Made by a program: the position numbers and the translations under genes
Notes under the pieces: generated by a model
What the model saw: the letters and a program-made list of their open reading frames with translations, nothing else
The model's database searches: none
What the model was told of the DNA's origin: nothing
Origin: Paraphoma chrysanthemicola
Lineage: Eukaryota; Ascomycota; Dothideomycetes; Pleosporales; Phaeosphaeriaceae
DNA: 64,000 bases
Reading direction: 5' to 3'
Assembly: GCA_020744225.1 (NCBI GenBank)
Contig: JAGMWG010000001.1
Coordinates: 2,976,001-3,040,000, forward strand
Shown here: positions 1 to 10,789 of the stretch, in pieces
How the letters are laid out: each line of letters begins with the position of its first letter
Position numbering within the stretch: position 1 is the stretch's first letter

Positions 1-2036
1 AGCGTCTTTCGAAATCTCTGAGTGTCGCATGACGAGCTTCGTCAACGTGCTGGACAAGACAGTTGCGAGATAGTAGTCGCCATCGAGAACTAATTGTCGT
101 AGTGGCGGCTTTTGCGAATTCTTGACCGCTTCTAGCTTTGCTTTGGCCGCTGCCGAAGATGTCAGAGCGCTCTCCGTTGCATAGGTACCGTCAGCCAGAA
201 CTTTTCGGGACCCTGTTGGAGCGGCTGATGATTTTGCATGCCCGTTGACTTGCTCGGCTCCTTCTTTGCCTTCAGATGCATCGTCCAACAATCTTTGCTC
301 AGAGGCAAGGATGGGAATCTCGCCGAGAGATGATCGAATGCCCTTCCATGCGTCACGAATGTCCTTTGCTTCCAGGGAGTACTCGCCAATGATCCACAAC
401 ACGCCCCGGTATACCTTACCAGCGCGAACTTCACCAAGCGTCGAGACCAAGCGCTCGATGATGGATGGTCGCAGGTTGGGAAACCGCTCGACGACTTCCT
501 TGACGAACGAAATGACATCTACAGCTGAAGCATTGCTGCTGACGTCCGAGATGAAGTCCATAAGCGATCCGACCACACTGGCGGCAACCTCGGGAAACTT
601 GATGGCAGCCGAGTGAATTGACGAGATAAGCAGAGACCTGTACTCTGAATTCTTCTCGTACTGCTCGTCAACGGTCTTCATGAGCTCCTTCTTCAGCAGT
701 AGCACAACTTCTTCTACGTTCCTGCTCGATATCATTTCCATAGCGATACTGAGCGACTTTTTGCGGACGTCCAAGTCAGTGCTCGACAGAACACGGAGCA
801 CCTCCATGGTCAAATCATCGATGACACCTTCATGCTTCTGACGCAGCTGGTCGACCCGTTCTAGTACGATAAGCTTGACGTTGTTGTCCGGCTCCTTGAT
901 CGCCAACTCGACAAATTTTCCTGCTGCGGCCTTGACTGCGACAGGGTTACTTGTCAAAGTAGTAAGGGCGTGGGCGGATTCGTATACGACGGTGGAGACT
1001 TGCGATTCAAGAAGATCGAAGATGAGGCGGAGATATCGTGCTTTGTTCGACGGGTTTACGACTGCATCTTTTCGGATGAATTCAAGCTCTGCGAGCAACA
1101 AAAGCTCCTCGTGGTTTGGTATAGCATCGAACACGGTGCTTAGGTACTCCAGGGCTTTCTCGTGACTGACGGACACTAGCGCAGCGAAAGCATTGCGCTT
1201 GCAAGTCGGGTCATTCTCATCGTCTAAGAAGGTTGTAAGCAAGTCCGGGGCGTCAGGCATGAGCTCGGGCAGGTGTGTGAAGATAGCCGCCACGGCGAAC
1301 GTCGCGTTCTTGCGCACGTATGCGTGTCGATGCGTAAGACACTGTCGAACCGGCTCTGCCAGTTTTGTTAGCAACTTCACACCGTCAGGTCATATAGCTT
1401 ACGAAGTAGCGGCTCGACAAGCTCAGCATCCCGTAACTTAGTCCTGAAAGCTGGTCAGCTTGGCTCCACTGTATAGGTGTCAGGGTCCATACACGAAGCG
1501 CAGTGTGTTTCCTCGGACGTATTCGTTGGGCGCCTGCAAATCGAATCGAATGGCATTGCTGTCCCTTTGTCAACAATTTTGCTGTTTCCATCCATCTTGG
1601 GATATCGCAACGCACCAGACCAAGATCCATTCCTGGCGCAGCTTTCCCTGTGCATCGTGCTTCGGACATACTTCGAAGAAGAAGTACATGAGTTTCTTGA
1701 GCGGTTTCGACTTGCTCGGCATTACAAAGCGGATGATGTGCATGAGGAGGCCAGTCTGGGGATCGCCATTCAGCATTATGGAGAGGATCTTCTTCTGCGA
1801 GGTTGTCAGACGGCCATCTTCAGCGTGGCGGGGCAGCCGCGGTGGCAGGGCGCACCATGGTCTCAATCTTCTGCTCATCGTTGCCCTTCTCCAGAGCCTG
1901 CTTCAGCTCATTCTGCGACGGCACATCGGCCGCATTGTCCTGGTGGACCTGTCGTCTAGTGTCAGCTCCGTGGTAGTGCCCGCGCGTTGCCAGGTGTTCC
2001 TACCAGACTGTAGGCATTCTCGAGGAACGTCGCCAT
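1..2036 (-). CDS. SEC26: Coatomer subunit beta (beta-COP), 3' end outside window
   Basis: Large HEAT-repeat subunit of the COPI vesicle coat, which carries Golgi-to-ER and intra-Golgi retrograde traffic in the cytosol. The start at 2036 opens with MATFLENAYSL. After two introns it continues through LNGDPQTGLLMHIIRFV and the block DLQAPNEYVRGNTLRFV, both diagnostic of beta-COP. Further down come HRHAYVRKNATFAVAAI, CKRNAFAALVSVSHEKAL, PDNNVKLIVLERV and VYRGVLWIIGEY. Introns are crowded at the 5' end; one at 1559-1615 restores the reading frame into NAIRFDLQ. The rest is a long exon reaching base 1, still inside the coding region, so the C-terminal appendage domain lies off the window. It is divergent from the mago gene, with about 460 nt between starts. 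Identity is very secure from conserved blocks; exact boundaries of the 5' micro-exons are read by eye. Confidence 0.95.
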
Positions 2037-2496
2037 GATTGATGCAGTGTAGAAGCGTCTAGTAACGCCAGATCAGGTATCGCAATCGTGACCGCTGTCG
2101 CGCTTCCGCCAATGGCCCTCAGCCCGCAATTCCTCAGACCTCCAGGACAGGTGGGATGCTACGTGTACGGATCGCAGCTCGAGCGGTGAGGGACCAGGTA
2201 GTAACGGAAAGCTGCAGCGAGGGCGAATTAGGAGAGCGAGTATGGCTGCCCAGCGCGGAAAGGTATTTCGAGTGTGAAGAGTAGTGCGTTCCCTGGGATG
2301 CGGTCGCGGTTTAGGTGTCTGTTCGAGAATCTAGGGTCGCCAAGCCCAGAGCTCGCTAACGAGCATCCCTGTCCGCGGTTGAAGATCGTGAGAACCTCAC
2401 CACCAGGCCTTGACGTTTACGCAAAGATTCAGCAAAGAGTTCCAATCGACGTCGACTTGAAGATTTTGCGCCGTCTCTTACTCAGCACATCACATC

Positions 2497-3266
2497 ATGA
2501 GCGGGAACGAGCCATTCTATCTGAGATACTAGTGCGCGAATCCTGGAAGCTGTGATCCTGTTAGCCCTCCATACTGACAACATATTGCAGCTCGGGACAT
2601 CAAGGGCGGTTCGGCCACGAGTTTCTGGGTCAGTTGGCGCACATCAATTCGAAGTAGCACCGCTCATAATGACACAGAGTTCGACTTTCGAGTTCTTGGG
2701 GATGGACGCAGCGCATCAGCTCGCTATGCGAACAACTCCAACTACCGCAATGACTCCCTGATCCGCAAAGAAAGTGAGTATGTCGTCATCGTGCTAATGG
2801 ATCTAGCTGATACGAGCAGTGTGCGTGAGCGATGCTCTGGTGGCAGAGATCAAGCGGATAGTGAAGGAGAGCGAAATTCTCAAGTGCGTCAGACCTGAAC
2901 AACATTACCGACATGTCCCATGCTGACAACATGTACAGAGAAGACGACACCAAGTGGCCGCAGAAAAACAAGGACGGCCGTCAGGAGCTGGAGATCCGCC
3001 TCGGAAGTGAGCACATCTCATTTGAGGTGAGAGAGGTCCAGCTAAAAGCAGTCGAAGTATACTGAATCAGTGCAGACTGCGAAAATCGGCTCCCTACAGG
3101 ATGTACAGGACTCATCTGATCCCGAGGGTCTTCGTGTCTTCTACTATTTAGTCCAAGATCTCAAGGCGTTGGTCTTTTCGCTCATTTCGCTGCACTTCAA
3201 AGTAAGCACTTTGCCTTGAATCACGCAGTATCGTGGCTGACTATTTCACAGATTAAGCCGATCTAA
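2497..3266 (+). CDS. mago: Mago nashi homologue, exon-junction complex core
   Basis: Mago pairs with Y14/RBM8A in the exon-junction complex, acting in mRNA localisation, surveillance and splicing quality control. Seven exons are inferred: 2497-2531, 2591-2628, 2678-2773, 2820-2883, 2939-3026, 3076-3201 and 3252-3266. They sum to 462 nt, giving 153 residues, the usual family length. The product starts MSGNEPFYLRYY and contains GHQGRFGHEFLEFDFR, RYANNSNYRNDSLIRKE, DGRQELEIRLG, EHISFE and EGLRVFYYLVQDLK. It ends SLHFKIKPI, the invariant C-terminus. An upstream ATG at 2242 opens a short frame that cannot be joined sensibly, so 2497 is preferred. Six introns in a 462 nt coding sequence is a high density, common for this gene in Pezizomycotina. 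Confidence 0.96.
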
Positions 3267-3868
3267 GCCATTGCACTTGGGTCGGACAAGCTTCTTTTAT
3301 AGGCGGAGTACATGGACGCGATCAGATTACGGTTGCGAAAACGCTGGACCCTATCAGCGGTATTGGCGTCTGGAGTCTCCCGTGGGGGATGGCAACGGCT
3401 GTTGCATACGTCGAACCAGTTTGCCTTAGGCGAGATGACAGCACTGAGCCACTAGAGGTATCTTGTGGGATGCGCACTCAGGCCTTTGGCATTGCCTGCG
3501 GCGTCTCTGAGCGCGACACACACAATGAAGTATGACAGATAGATGAGTTTCTTCAGTCGTTCCGGCCGACATGGCATTTCCAGCAATTGATCATGGTCCG
3601 CGTGGGTTGGGGCGGCCGCGCCCACGTGAGACTAGCGCACATCCTTCCCCGCGAACTGCAGGCCTGCAAGCCAGCCTTCAGTGGGCCCACTCATCGCCCA
3701 GACACCTCCGAATCCCAAATCCAACAACCGCATAGCTCGCCGTGCCCATCGCCACGCCTTCTGGCATTTGACCATCCTATTTTGTAATCGCCCCCTGATC
3801 TTCTCTTCGTCCCATGTATAATTCACATCGTCGTCTCTCGTGATTTTCCCGTCCCACTGAACCGGACC
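3267..3868. other. Intergenic region between mago and GID4
   Basis: About 600 nt holding the mago 3' UTR and the GID4 promoter. A pyrimidine-rich stretch near 3780-3850 precedes the GID4 start, typical of fungal core promoters. No other gene or RNA was recognised. Confidence 0.5.
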
Positions 3869-5024
3869 ATGCCGACGCCCGATGATGCCATGGTATCGCA
3901 GGTGGAGCACGAGAGCATCGCTGGCCGCTCGACCTGCCCGCCAGAGGAGTCGCGCATCACCCCTTCACGCGAATCGAGCCAGACGCCCGAGTTCAACACC
4001 AGCAGCAATGTCAATCCAGCCATTGACGTGCCGATGCAACTGCCAACGCCGCCCCCACAAGAACCCTCCTCACGCGCGCAACCGCCCCCAGAGTCACACA
4101 GCAAGCCCTCAAGCGCACGCATAGAAGCCCCAGCCAGAGACACGCCAACTCCGATGACTACGACCGACGACGGCGCAGAAGAGCAGCGCGTCTCCCAGGC
4201 CTCACCGCTTTCTTCCACCGCCCCACCGCCTACATCCCTCTACGCGAACCATCTATCGTCCCCATTCCCAGCGCACCGAGTATGTTGCTTCGAGACCCTG
4301 GCGATTTTCCGCACCAGCAGAGACGTTCGCTGACAAGATGCGCAGTTCCTACCCAACAGCTCCTCCTCACTCCTACGGCCTGGCAGTCGCTTCAAGGGTA
4401 GCCAAACTTCCGATCGTCAGCAGTACGAAGTAGAAGTCGAGGTGAAACATGTGGATATGCGCGACTCCTTCATGTGCGGTTACTTGCGCATCAAAGGTGC
4501 GCACGGAAGGATCAACCTTTAAGCAGCGCGGTAAGCTGATATGACAGCAGGCCTGACTGAAGACCACCCAAGCTTGACGACATATTTTGAGAGCGAAATT
4601 ATCGGGAGCAAGTACACTTTCATCACACAGCATCCAGAATGGGGCTCCAACGAGAAAGTCGATAGGCAACACTGGGCGCGCTTCCAAGCATACAAGCCTC
4701 TCGCGAAATACTCTTCACGCCCGGAACTGGTGACAAAAGATTGGATGCAAAAGGAGCACTTATTCATGCGCTGGAAAGAATACTTCTTGGTGCCCGATCA
4801 CCGCGTGCGGACAATTAGCGGCGCTAGCTTCGAAGGCTTCTACTACATTTGCTTCAACCAAGTCTCGGGCGGAATCGAGGGCATATACTTTCACGCTAAG
4901 AGCGAGAAGTAAGTTCAACAACCCCAGAACAAGCATATGTAGCGCTGACGAGTGCAGATTCCAGAAATTGCAACTGGAACATGTGCAAGATCATGGGTGT
5001 CAGGGCGCAATTGAATTTCGGTGA
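3869..5024 (+). CDS. GID4: GID4/Vid24-type substrate receptor of the GID E3 ligase
   Basis: GID4 is the Pro/N-degron receptor of the GID/CTLH ubiquitin ligase. In yeast it drives glucose-induced degradation of gluconeogenic enzymes. Exons 3869-4279, 4346-4496, 4551-4908 and 4958-5024 sum to 987 nt (328 residues). The first ~140 residues are proline/serine-rich and predicted disordered. The Vid24 beta-barrel follows: VDMRDSFMCGYLRIKG, LTEDHPSLTTYFESEIIG, the block RWKEYFLVPDH, and SGASFEGFYYICFNQ. The protein ends GAIEFR, matching the short family C-terminus. Intron 2 falls in the conserved IKG/LTED junction. Function is assigned from the family; the match over the barrel is strong. The long low-complexity N-terminus is typical of filamentous fungi. 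Confidence 0.93.
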
Positions 5025-5380
5025 TTACGATTGAATGAGCGAACTTGCATATGGCAGCAGCGTCTGGGCGCACATACTTGGAGTTGCTTTCTTGTATCCT
5101 ACTTGTGTCTACGGTCTTTAACGCAGCGTGCAATAGAAGGCCATCAGCATTTGATGTGCTGTGTGTTGATGAAATACTCACAAACAACATGGCTGCATTA
5201 CGTCATATTAGTGACCGAAGACCGAAAAGAAACTGAATCGTGCTCTGAGACAAACGATCTCTCCACAGGCGCAGGACCCTGGAAGCTAGCGAAAAGCTTG
5301 ACCCCGCCCACTCAGGCCGCATCCCACCAAACTTCTTTTGACAATTCGCACTTGTCCTTGAACACTTGAGTGTTTACACG
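5025..5380. other. Intergenic region, GID4 3' end to TRM8 start
   Basis: About 355 nt between two plus-strand genes. Short frames here have no recognisable domain. It probably holds the GID4 3' UTR and the TRM8 promoter; nothing else is seen. Confidence 0.4.
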
Positions 5381-6409
5381 ATGCCCCACGCACCAGCCAA
5401 GCGCCAGAAGCGCGAGGAATACAAGAATGCCCTGCACACAGACGAGCAAAATGCTGCGCTGCCGAAGAAGAAATTCTATAGGCAACGGGCACATGCCAAT
5501 CCGTTCTCGGACCACTCGCTGACATAGTATGCGTCCCCAGGTTCGGGATTTGAGAACAATGCTGATGTTAATAAAAGTCCAAGGAGTCCTGCGGATATGG
5601 ATTGGGCGACCTTGTATCCCGCGCATGCTGTCCAAGAGACGGGACCGCAGCAAGACAAAGTACTTGATGAGCCAGAAGGAGTTCGCGATGAGCAAGAGCG
5701 AAAAACCAAGGCAATTTCAACAAAAGTAGAAATTGCAGACATTGGCTGCGGATTTGGTGGACTGCTCTTCGCGCTGGCACCCCAGTTTCCTGATACCCTG
5801 ATACTCGGTACGCCAACTCGCTCCTGGATATCATATAAATCTTGGGGACTCTTCAATTCGATTTCTTTTCGAGAGCATGACTCACGCAATCTAGGGATGG
5901 AGATCCGCACGTCGGTAACAGAATACGTCCAGGAGAAAATACGCGCGCTTCGCGTCCAAAACGTGGCAACAAATGGCTACCAGAACGTCTCTTGCATTCG
6001 TGCCAACACCATGAAGTTTCTCCCCAACTTCTTTCAGAAAGCTCAGCTCTCCAAGATTTTCCTATGCTTCCCAGATCCGCACTTCAAACAGCGCAAGCAC
6101 AAAGCGCGCATTGTCTCATACACGTTGAACTCGGAGTATGCTTACGTGCTTCGGCCGGGCGGTGTGGTGTACACGATCACGGACGTTAAGGATCTGCATG
6201 AGTGGATGAAGGAGCATTTCGAAAAGCACCCAAGCTTCGAAAGAGTTGAAGAGACATTCGAAAATGGAGCCGGAGAAGAGGGCGAGGGCATGGACGCGTG
6301 CGTGCGCATAATGCGGACGGAGACAGAGGAGGGCAAGAAGGTGGAGAGGAATAAGGGTATGAAGTTTGTTGCGTGCTTTCGAAGAGTTGAAGACCCAGCA
6401 TGGCCTTGA
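5381..6409 (+). CDS. TRM8: tRNA (guanine-N7-)-methyltransferase catalytic subunit
   Basis: Catalyses S-adenosylmethionine-dependent N7 methylation of G46 in tRNA, with the WD-repeat partner Trm82. Exons 5381-5526, 5578-5807 and 5895-6409 sum to 891 nt (296 residues). The basic N-terminus (MPHAPAKRQKREEYKN) leads to the family block QRAHANPFSDHSL. The SAM-binding motif I reads VEIADIGCGFGGLLF, followed by DTLILGMEIR and the catalytic-region signature KIFLCFPDPHFKQRKHKAR. A late RPGGVVYTITDV strand completes the methyltransferase fold. The second intron (5808-5894) is 87 nt, divisible by three and free of stops, so a naive gene call would retain it. Splicing is preferred because it restores the conserved ILG-MEIR junction. 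Confidence 0.95.
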
Positions 6410-6662
6410 CAGCACTTGCCAGTGTAGGAAGGAAATTGGGTGCGACAATGTAACAGTGCTCCATCAGTGTCCACTGGCGCATTACGCTCGAATTTCACTT
6501 GTTCAGCATTCTGCAAAATGGCTGGCGGCTGAAATGTCGAGCTATACAGCTTGATCTAACGTCCTTCTCTTCTGGATTCTAATGTCTATGTATATCTTGT
6601 AGGTTGCAGCATGTACCATGCCCATGTGATTGCGCACTCTCTCCCTCTCTACGTCCAAGTAC

Positions 6663-8191
6663 TCACAACTTAGGAAATCTCACCCTCAGGAACTGATTGG
6701 GCCAGGCGACATCTATGCCTAATTGCCATGCCACCTTCAGTACCCATTCAGGCTCGCGCATAAATTGCCTCGCCACAAGAACGACATCTGCCATTGGCTC
6801 AGCGCCGTTTCTGGGCTCTGTCATGCCCACCGCAGCTTGTGCTTCTTTATCAATCTCCACATCTGCAGTGCGAGTAGCAACAGCGCCGCCCTCTTCGACG
6901 ATTTCGCGCGCTTGTTCGGCCTCCGTTATAAGTCCCACTGCACCGATGAACATGCTAAGTCCATCCTTCTTCAGTTCCTGACGAATGCGAGACGCAATGC
7001 GAGTCTGGTAGTCTTTTGCGTCGAACGGGTTCAGTCGCTGCCGCGCAAGATTTCCGCCACTGCTGACGTCCAAAAGGTCAACTCCGAGGCCGGGCAATAG
7101 CTTTGCAAGGCGGATGGAGTTTTCGACATCCCAGCTTCCATGTTCCTTGCCTTCTTCCGTTTCCTCCATCCATTCCGTTGAGCTGATGCGCAGGTAAAGA
7201 GGCATGGTGTCCGGAATGACCTTGCGGATCGCTTGAATGATCTCGACCAAGACACGAATTCGGTTCTCGAAAGATCCACCATATCTATCCGTCCGCTGGT
7301 TTGTCAGTGGTGAAAGAAATTGGTGGATGAGGTAGCCATGGGCGCCGTGAATCTCGATGACGTCCACGCCAGCTTTCACGGCGCGTTCGGCCGCCTTAGC
7401 CCAGTCTTGCACCAGTTCTGCAATATCTCCCTCGCTCAGAGCTCTTGGTGGCCAATATCCACCGTTCTCGTCTGAGAGCTTGGAGCCGTCCCAACTCCAC
7501 TCCTCACCGCCCATGGGGCCAACCACATTTGAAGGCCATCCGCCGACGTCCGCGTCAGCTCGCACGCTGACTTTGCGTTTGCCGCCTTGCGTCCGTTGGG
7601 TTCCTGCAATCCAGCTTGCGCAAGTGCTCCCTTTCCGGCCGGCGTGCGCCAATTGAATACCGCTAAGGGCTCCTTGACTCTTGATGAAGTCAGAGACCCT
7701 CCTGAGTGCTGGTATCTGAGCATCCGACCAGATGCCTGGACAATTGGGCGAGATGCGGCCGTTGGCTTGTACGCCTGTGGCTTCGACAAACACTAATCCT
7801 GCACCCTTGAGAGCATAGTGCCCAAGAGTTGCGATGTGATAGTCAGTCAGAGCACCGGTTGCCGGTCCATGAGAGGCAGTGGAGAATTGGCACATGGGAG
7901 CCTAGAATGGGTACTCAGTCATTGCTTGTCCCTACGCAAATGTACTGTGGGGTCTACATACCACAAGGATGCGATTGCGGAGGGTTGTTCCTCTAATTTT
8001 CAGAGGCTTGAAAAGAGTTGGTATCGGCTTAGATGGTTCGGCACTTGCCACTGTCCCAGGAGACTGCACTAAGGTTTTGATCAGATGCCAATAATTCCCT
8101 ATATGTAGTCCGTACAACAGGGTTACTTACAGTGTTGTGGAGTAAAGTACTCCAGACCTGGGACTTCCTGATTATAATCTTGCGGCGCCAT
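6663..8191 (-). CDS. Old yellow enzyme-type NADH:flavin oxidoreductase
   Basis: FMN-dependent ene-reductase family (Oxidored_FMN), acting on alpha,beta-unsaturated carbonyls. Exons 8191-8131, 8068-7962 and 7901-6663 sum to 1407 nt (468 residues). After MAPQDYNQEVPG, the barrel begins IPTLFKPLKIRGTTLRNRIL and APMCQFS. The Cys in this last motif is characteristic of YqjM-like, thermophilic-type OYEs rather than yeast OYE1. The substrate-binding pair is seen in EIHGAHGYLIHQFLSPLTN, followed by RTDRYGGSFENR. The C-terminal FMN phosphate region reads LVARQFMREPEWV. It is convergent with TRM8 (about 250 nt apart) and divergent from the CsbD gene. Natural substrate cannot be inferred. An acidic insertion at the barrel end (residues about EIDKEAQAAVGM) looks lineage-specific. 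Confidence 0.92.
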
Positions 8192-8878
8192 GGCGGGGGT
8201 TGCTGGTCAAAATATGTTAAGTGAGGAATATGGTTATCGGAAGAAGATTGAGCCAGCCTGGGTCATAAATACAGGAACACCTGCGGGCGCCGATCGCTGG
8301 TCAATATTGGCTTTGTACGGAGCAGCGTTGTAGCACGCAACGACGTTGATTTGTAAGTACCCTACTAAGCTCTGATTATTGCCGAGGTACGTTGTGGGGG
8401 ACCTTCCTGGCAGGTTTCTCCAATACATTCATCATTACACACTGCGAAGCATGCTCTCAATTAAACTTACGCATTGTGATTAAGCCGACGATGCTACGCA
8501 TCGCTAGCGACAGTATGATGGGGCTTGAGGAGATTGGTCATGGAATGGTCATGCATTGCTTCGCAGCTTGGTGCACTACAACTCATCACCAGGCCCTGAC
8601 GATGAATTTTACAACATGGCGGCACGGAGTGACACATGATTGAGGCTCAAATAGAGTTCATATCTTAGGGTCGACTTGGGTGCACCACAGGGTCCAGAGA
8701 CACGGTGCGCCTTTCCTCGCGTACTCACATGATGTCTATATGGTGACGTCACTTGGAATCATCGATGCTGTCGATGCCTATATGCAGCCATCGAAGCACA
8801 TGAATGATGTTCCTTATCTCCAAAACTACTTCCTAGATTAAACAGCTTCTAGATTGACATCCAAAGCAAAATCGCAAC
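8192..8878. promoter_or_regulatory. Divergent OYE/CsbD promoter region with CRE-like site
   Basis: 687 nt between two divergent starts. It contains a perfect TGACGTCA palindrome at 8744-8751, the binding site of ATF/CREB bZIP factors, 128 nt upstream of the CsbD start. Short frames in the region encode nothing recognisable. Confidence 0.6.
8744..8751. promoter_or_regulatory. CRE/ATF palindrome TGACGTCA
   Basis: Exact 8-bp CRE palindrome in the promoter of the CsbD-like stress gene. Fungal AtfA/Sko1-type bZIP proteins, downstream of the Hog1/SakA stress MAP kinase, bind this sequence. Regulation by them is inferred from the motif and the gene type. Confidence 0.55.
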
Positions 8879-9211
8879 ATGTCTGCAAACAACCAGAATC
8901 AGCCCGGCCTCGTTGCCAGCCACGCTCAGTACGTCAAGGGCGCGGCAGAGGTAGGTCCTAGCAACGCTAAAGCACTGATGTGGTTAAAAGTACTGACAGC
9001 ATCGCAGGAGACGATTGGAAATGTCACAGGCAACCAGGCATGGAAGGCATCCGGTGTACAGGACAAGGAGCAAGCCGTGGACGCGATGAAGTCAGCAAGC
9101 GCAAACCGAGATCCCAACCAGCAAGGTCTTGGAGGAATCGAAGAAAAGGCTGGAAATCTAGTTGGATGTGAAGGCATGCAGAAGGAGGGCGCTGAGTCGA
9201 AGAAGCAGTAG
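8879..9211 (+). CDS. CsbD-like small stress-response protein
   Basis: A 91-residue hydrophilic protein from exons 8879-8950 and 9008-9211 (276 nt). It resembles the CsbD family, first known as a sigma-B-dependent general-stress protein in Bacillus and common in ascomycetes, where it is abundant in conidia or under stress. The N-terminal part (SHAQYVKGAAEETIGNV) and the later QGLGGIEEKAGNLVGCEGM are the two related CsbD-type motifs, rich in Gly, Lys and Glu. The intron 8951-9007 is 57 nt, in frame and stop-free, so an unspliced reading would give 110 residues. Splicing joins GAAE to ETIGNV, which fits the family better. Molecular function is unknown. The upstream CRE-like site supports stress control. 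Confidence 0.85.
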   Translation: MSANNQNQPGLVASHAQYVKGAAEVGPSNAKALMWLKVLTASQETIGNVTGNQAWKASGVQDKEQAVDAMKSASANRDPNQQGLGGIEEKAGNLVGCEGMQKEGAESKKQ

Positions 9212-9463
9212 ACTGAACTTGGCCGTACTGGTCGAATGAATAGGAAAATAAGAGGCAAGGAACTGAATGTCCCCTTTTACATTGATCATGTGGTTGCAAC
9301 GGCATTTCTCAATGATTGTGAGGGTGAGAAGAATGTGAGGGTAGCGAGTGCGGGCAACCGTCGGGGGTGCTAGCCATATGTCTGCTTGGCGATGCAAGCA
9401 GCTTCGCAGCTTGACAGACCCAGCTCCAACTTCGCCCTCGCGAACCAGAATTCCAGTCCCACC

Positions 9464-10511
9464 ATGGCGCCTCCCACGCGCGCGCGGCCGGTCCCAAAAC
9501 ATCAATTCTCAGCTGCCTTCTCTAAGCTCAAGACATCTGTTTATGTAGACAACCTCCGCCCAGGAGCAGTCGTGTCCTCGTCGCACTTCATCCGTACCAT
9601 TTCATGGAACGCGTCGGGCACATTCATTGCGACGGGCGCGACAGACCGCACGCTGCGCATATGGAACCCAGAGAAGACCAACGTGAAGAACTCGACGGAG
9701 CTGAAGACGACGGGCGCACCGCCATTCACGAACCTCGAGCGCGTGGCCTTCCACCCCATCAATGAGAATGAGCTGGCCAGCTGCACCACGGACGGCATGG
9801 TGAGGCTGTGGGACATTCGGTCCAAGGCCAGCGTGGGCGAGGTCAAGGTTGGCGAGCAGCCCTTCACGCTGGCTTGGACGCCCGACGGCACCGAGCTTGT
9901 CGCAGGCAGAAAGGTGCGCCAAATACGCGATCATACATCGAGACTCTACTGACCGTGCCACCAACCAGGACAACATGCTGTGTTCCATTGACCGCGCAAC
10001 CCTCCGCGTCCTCTCCGAGCACCAGCAGCCGAACCAAACGAACCAATGCGTCTTCGACTGGACGGGCAACAACCTCTTCATGACGGGCGGCGACGGCAGC
10101 GTCAAGGTTGTCCGGTACCCATCCTTCGATCCTGCCTTCACCCTCAATGCACACACATCCTCGTGCTACGCCATCACCATGTCGCCCAGCGGAGAATACA
10201 TGGCAGCCGGCGGCGGCGACGCACTCGTCTCGCTGTGGGACACGCAAGAGTGGATCTGCGTGCGCACATTCGACCTCACCAAGGAGCTGGTGAAGAGCAT
10301 AGACTTTTCCTTCGACGGAAGCTACATCACGGCCGGGTCAGATGACAAGGAAGAGAAGAAGCTGCGCATCGCTCACGTCGAGACCGGAGAGGTTATCCAC
10401 ACAATTGACGTTCCTACACCGGCCTCGTACGTCGCGTGGCATCCGTGTCGGTACATACTCGCCTACTCGGCGGACCAGCAGGGCCTCAAAATTGTCGGGG
10501 GCATTAGTTGA
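9464..10511 (+). CDS. TEX1: THO complex subunit TEX1/THOC3, WD-repeat protein
   Basis: WD40 beta-propeller subunit of the THO/TREX complex, coupling transcription to mRNA export in the nucleus. Exons 9464-9913 and 9969-10511 sum to 993 nt (330 residues). WD-type repeats are visible: IRTISWNASGTFIATGATD, NELASCTTDGMVRLWDIR, MTGGDGSVKVVRYP, MAAGGGDALVSLWDTQEW, ITAGSDDKEEKKLRIAHVET. The segment HTSSCYAITMSPSGEYMAAG and the late TPASYVAWHP are typical of THOC3. The start at 9464 has a good context (CACCATGG). An in-frame ATG at 9392 would add 24 residues and cannot be excluded. Confidence 0.92.
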
Positions 10512-10789
10512 GCAGCACATTAAGAAATGGTCCTCTTGGCTGGCTGGCCTAGAGCCTCGCACGATACCCTTCCGAATTCCGAATTCCGAATACATTATTG
10601 AGTTGAGTTGTGTTGCCTTCGGGCACGCAGCAACAAATAAAAGATGCCGCGGCCGCTTCTCGTTCCGTGACGCAACTTCCGCGTCGAAGCTCGGGGTAGT
10701 CAACCGCCGATGTCGACCATTCCGCGTAGTTGCCATATCCGTCTCAAGGCTTCCCAGGCGAACCGATTCTGCACACATCCCTTCTCACA

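Noticed and set aside
3330..3430. Possible tRNA T-arm (GGTTCGA-like) on the minus strand
   Set aside because: No matching acceptor or anticodon stem could be folded around it.
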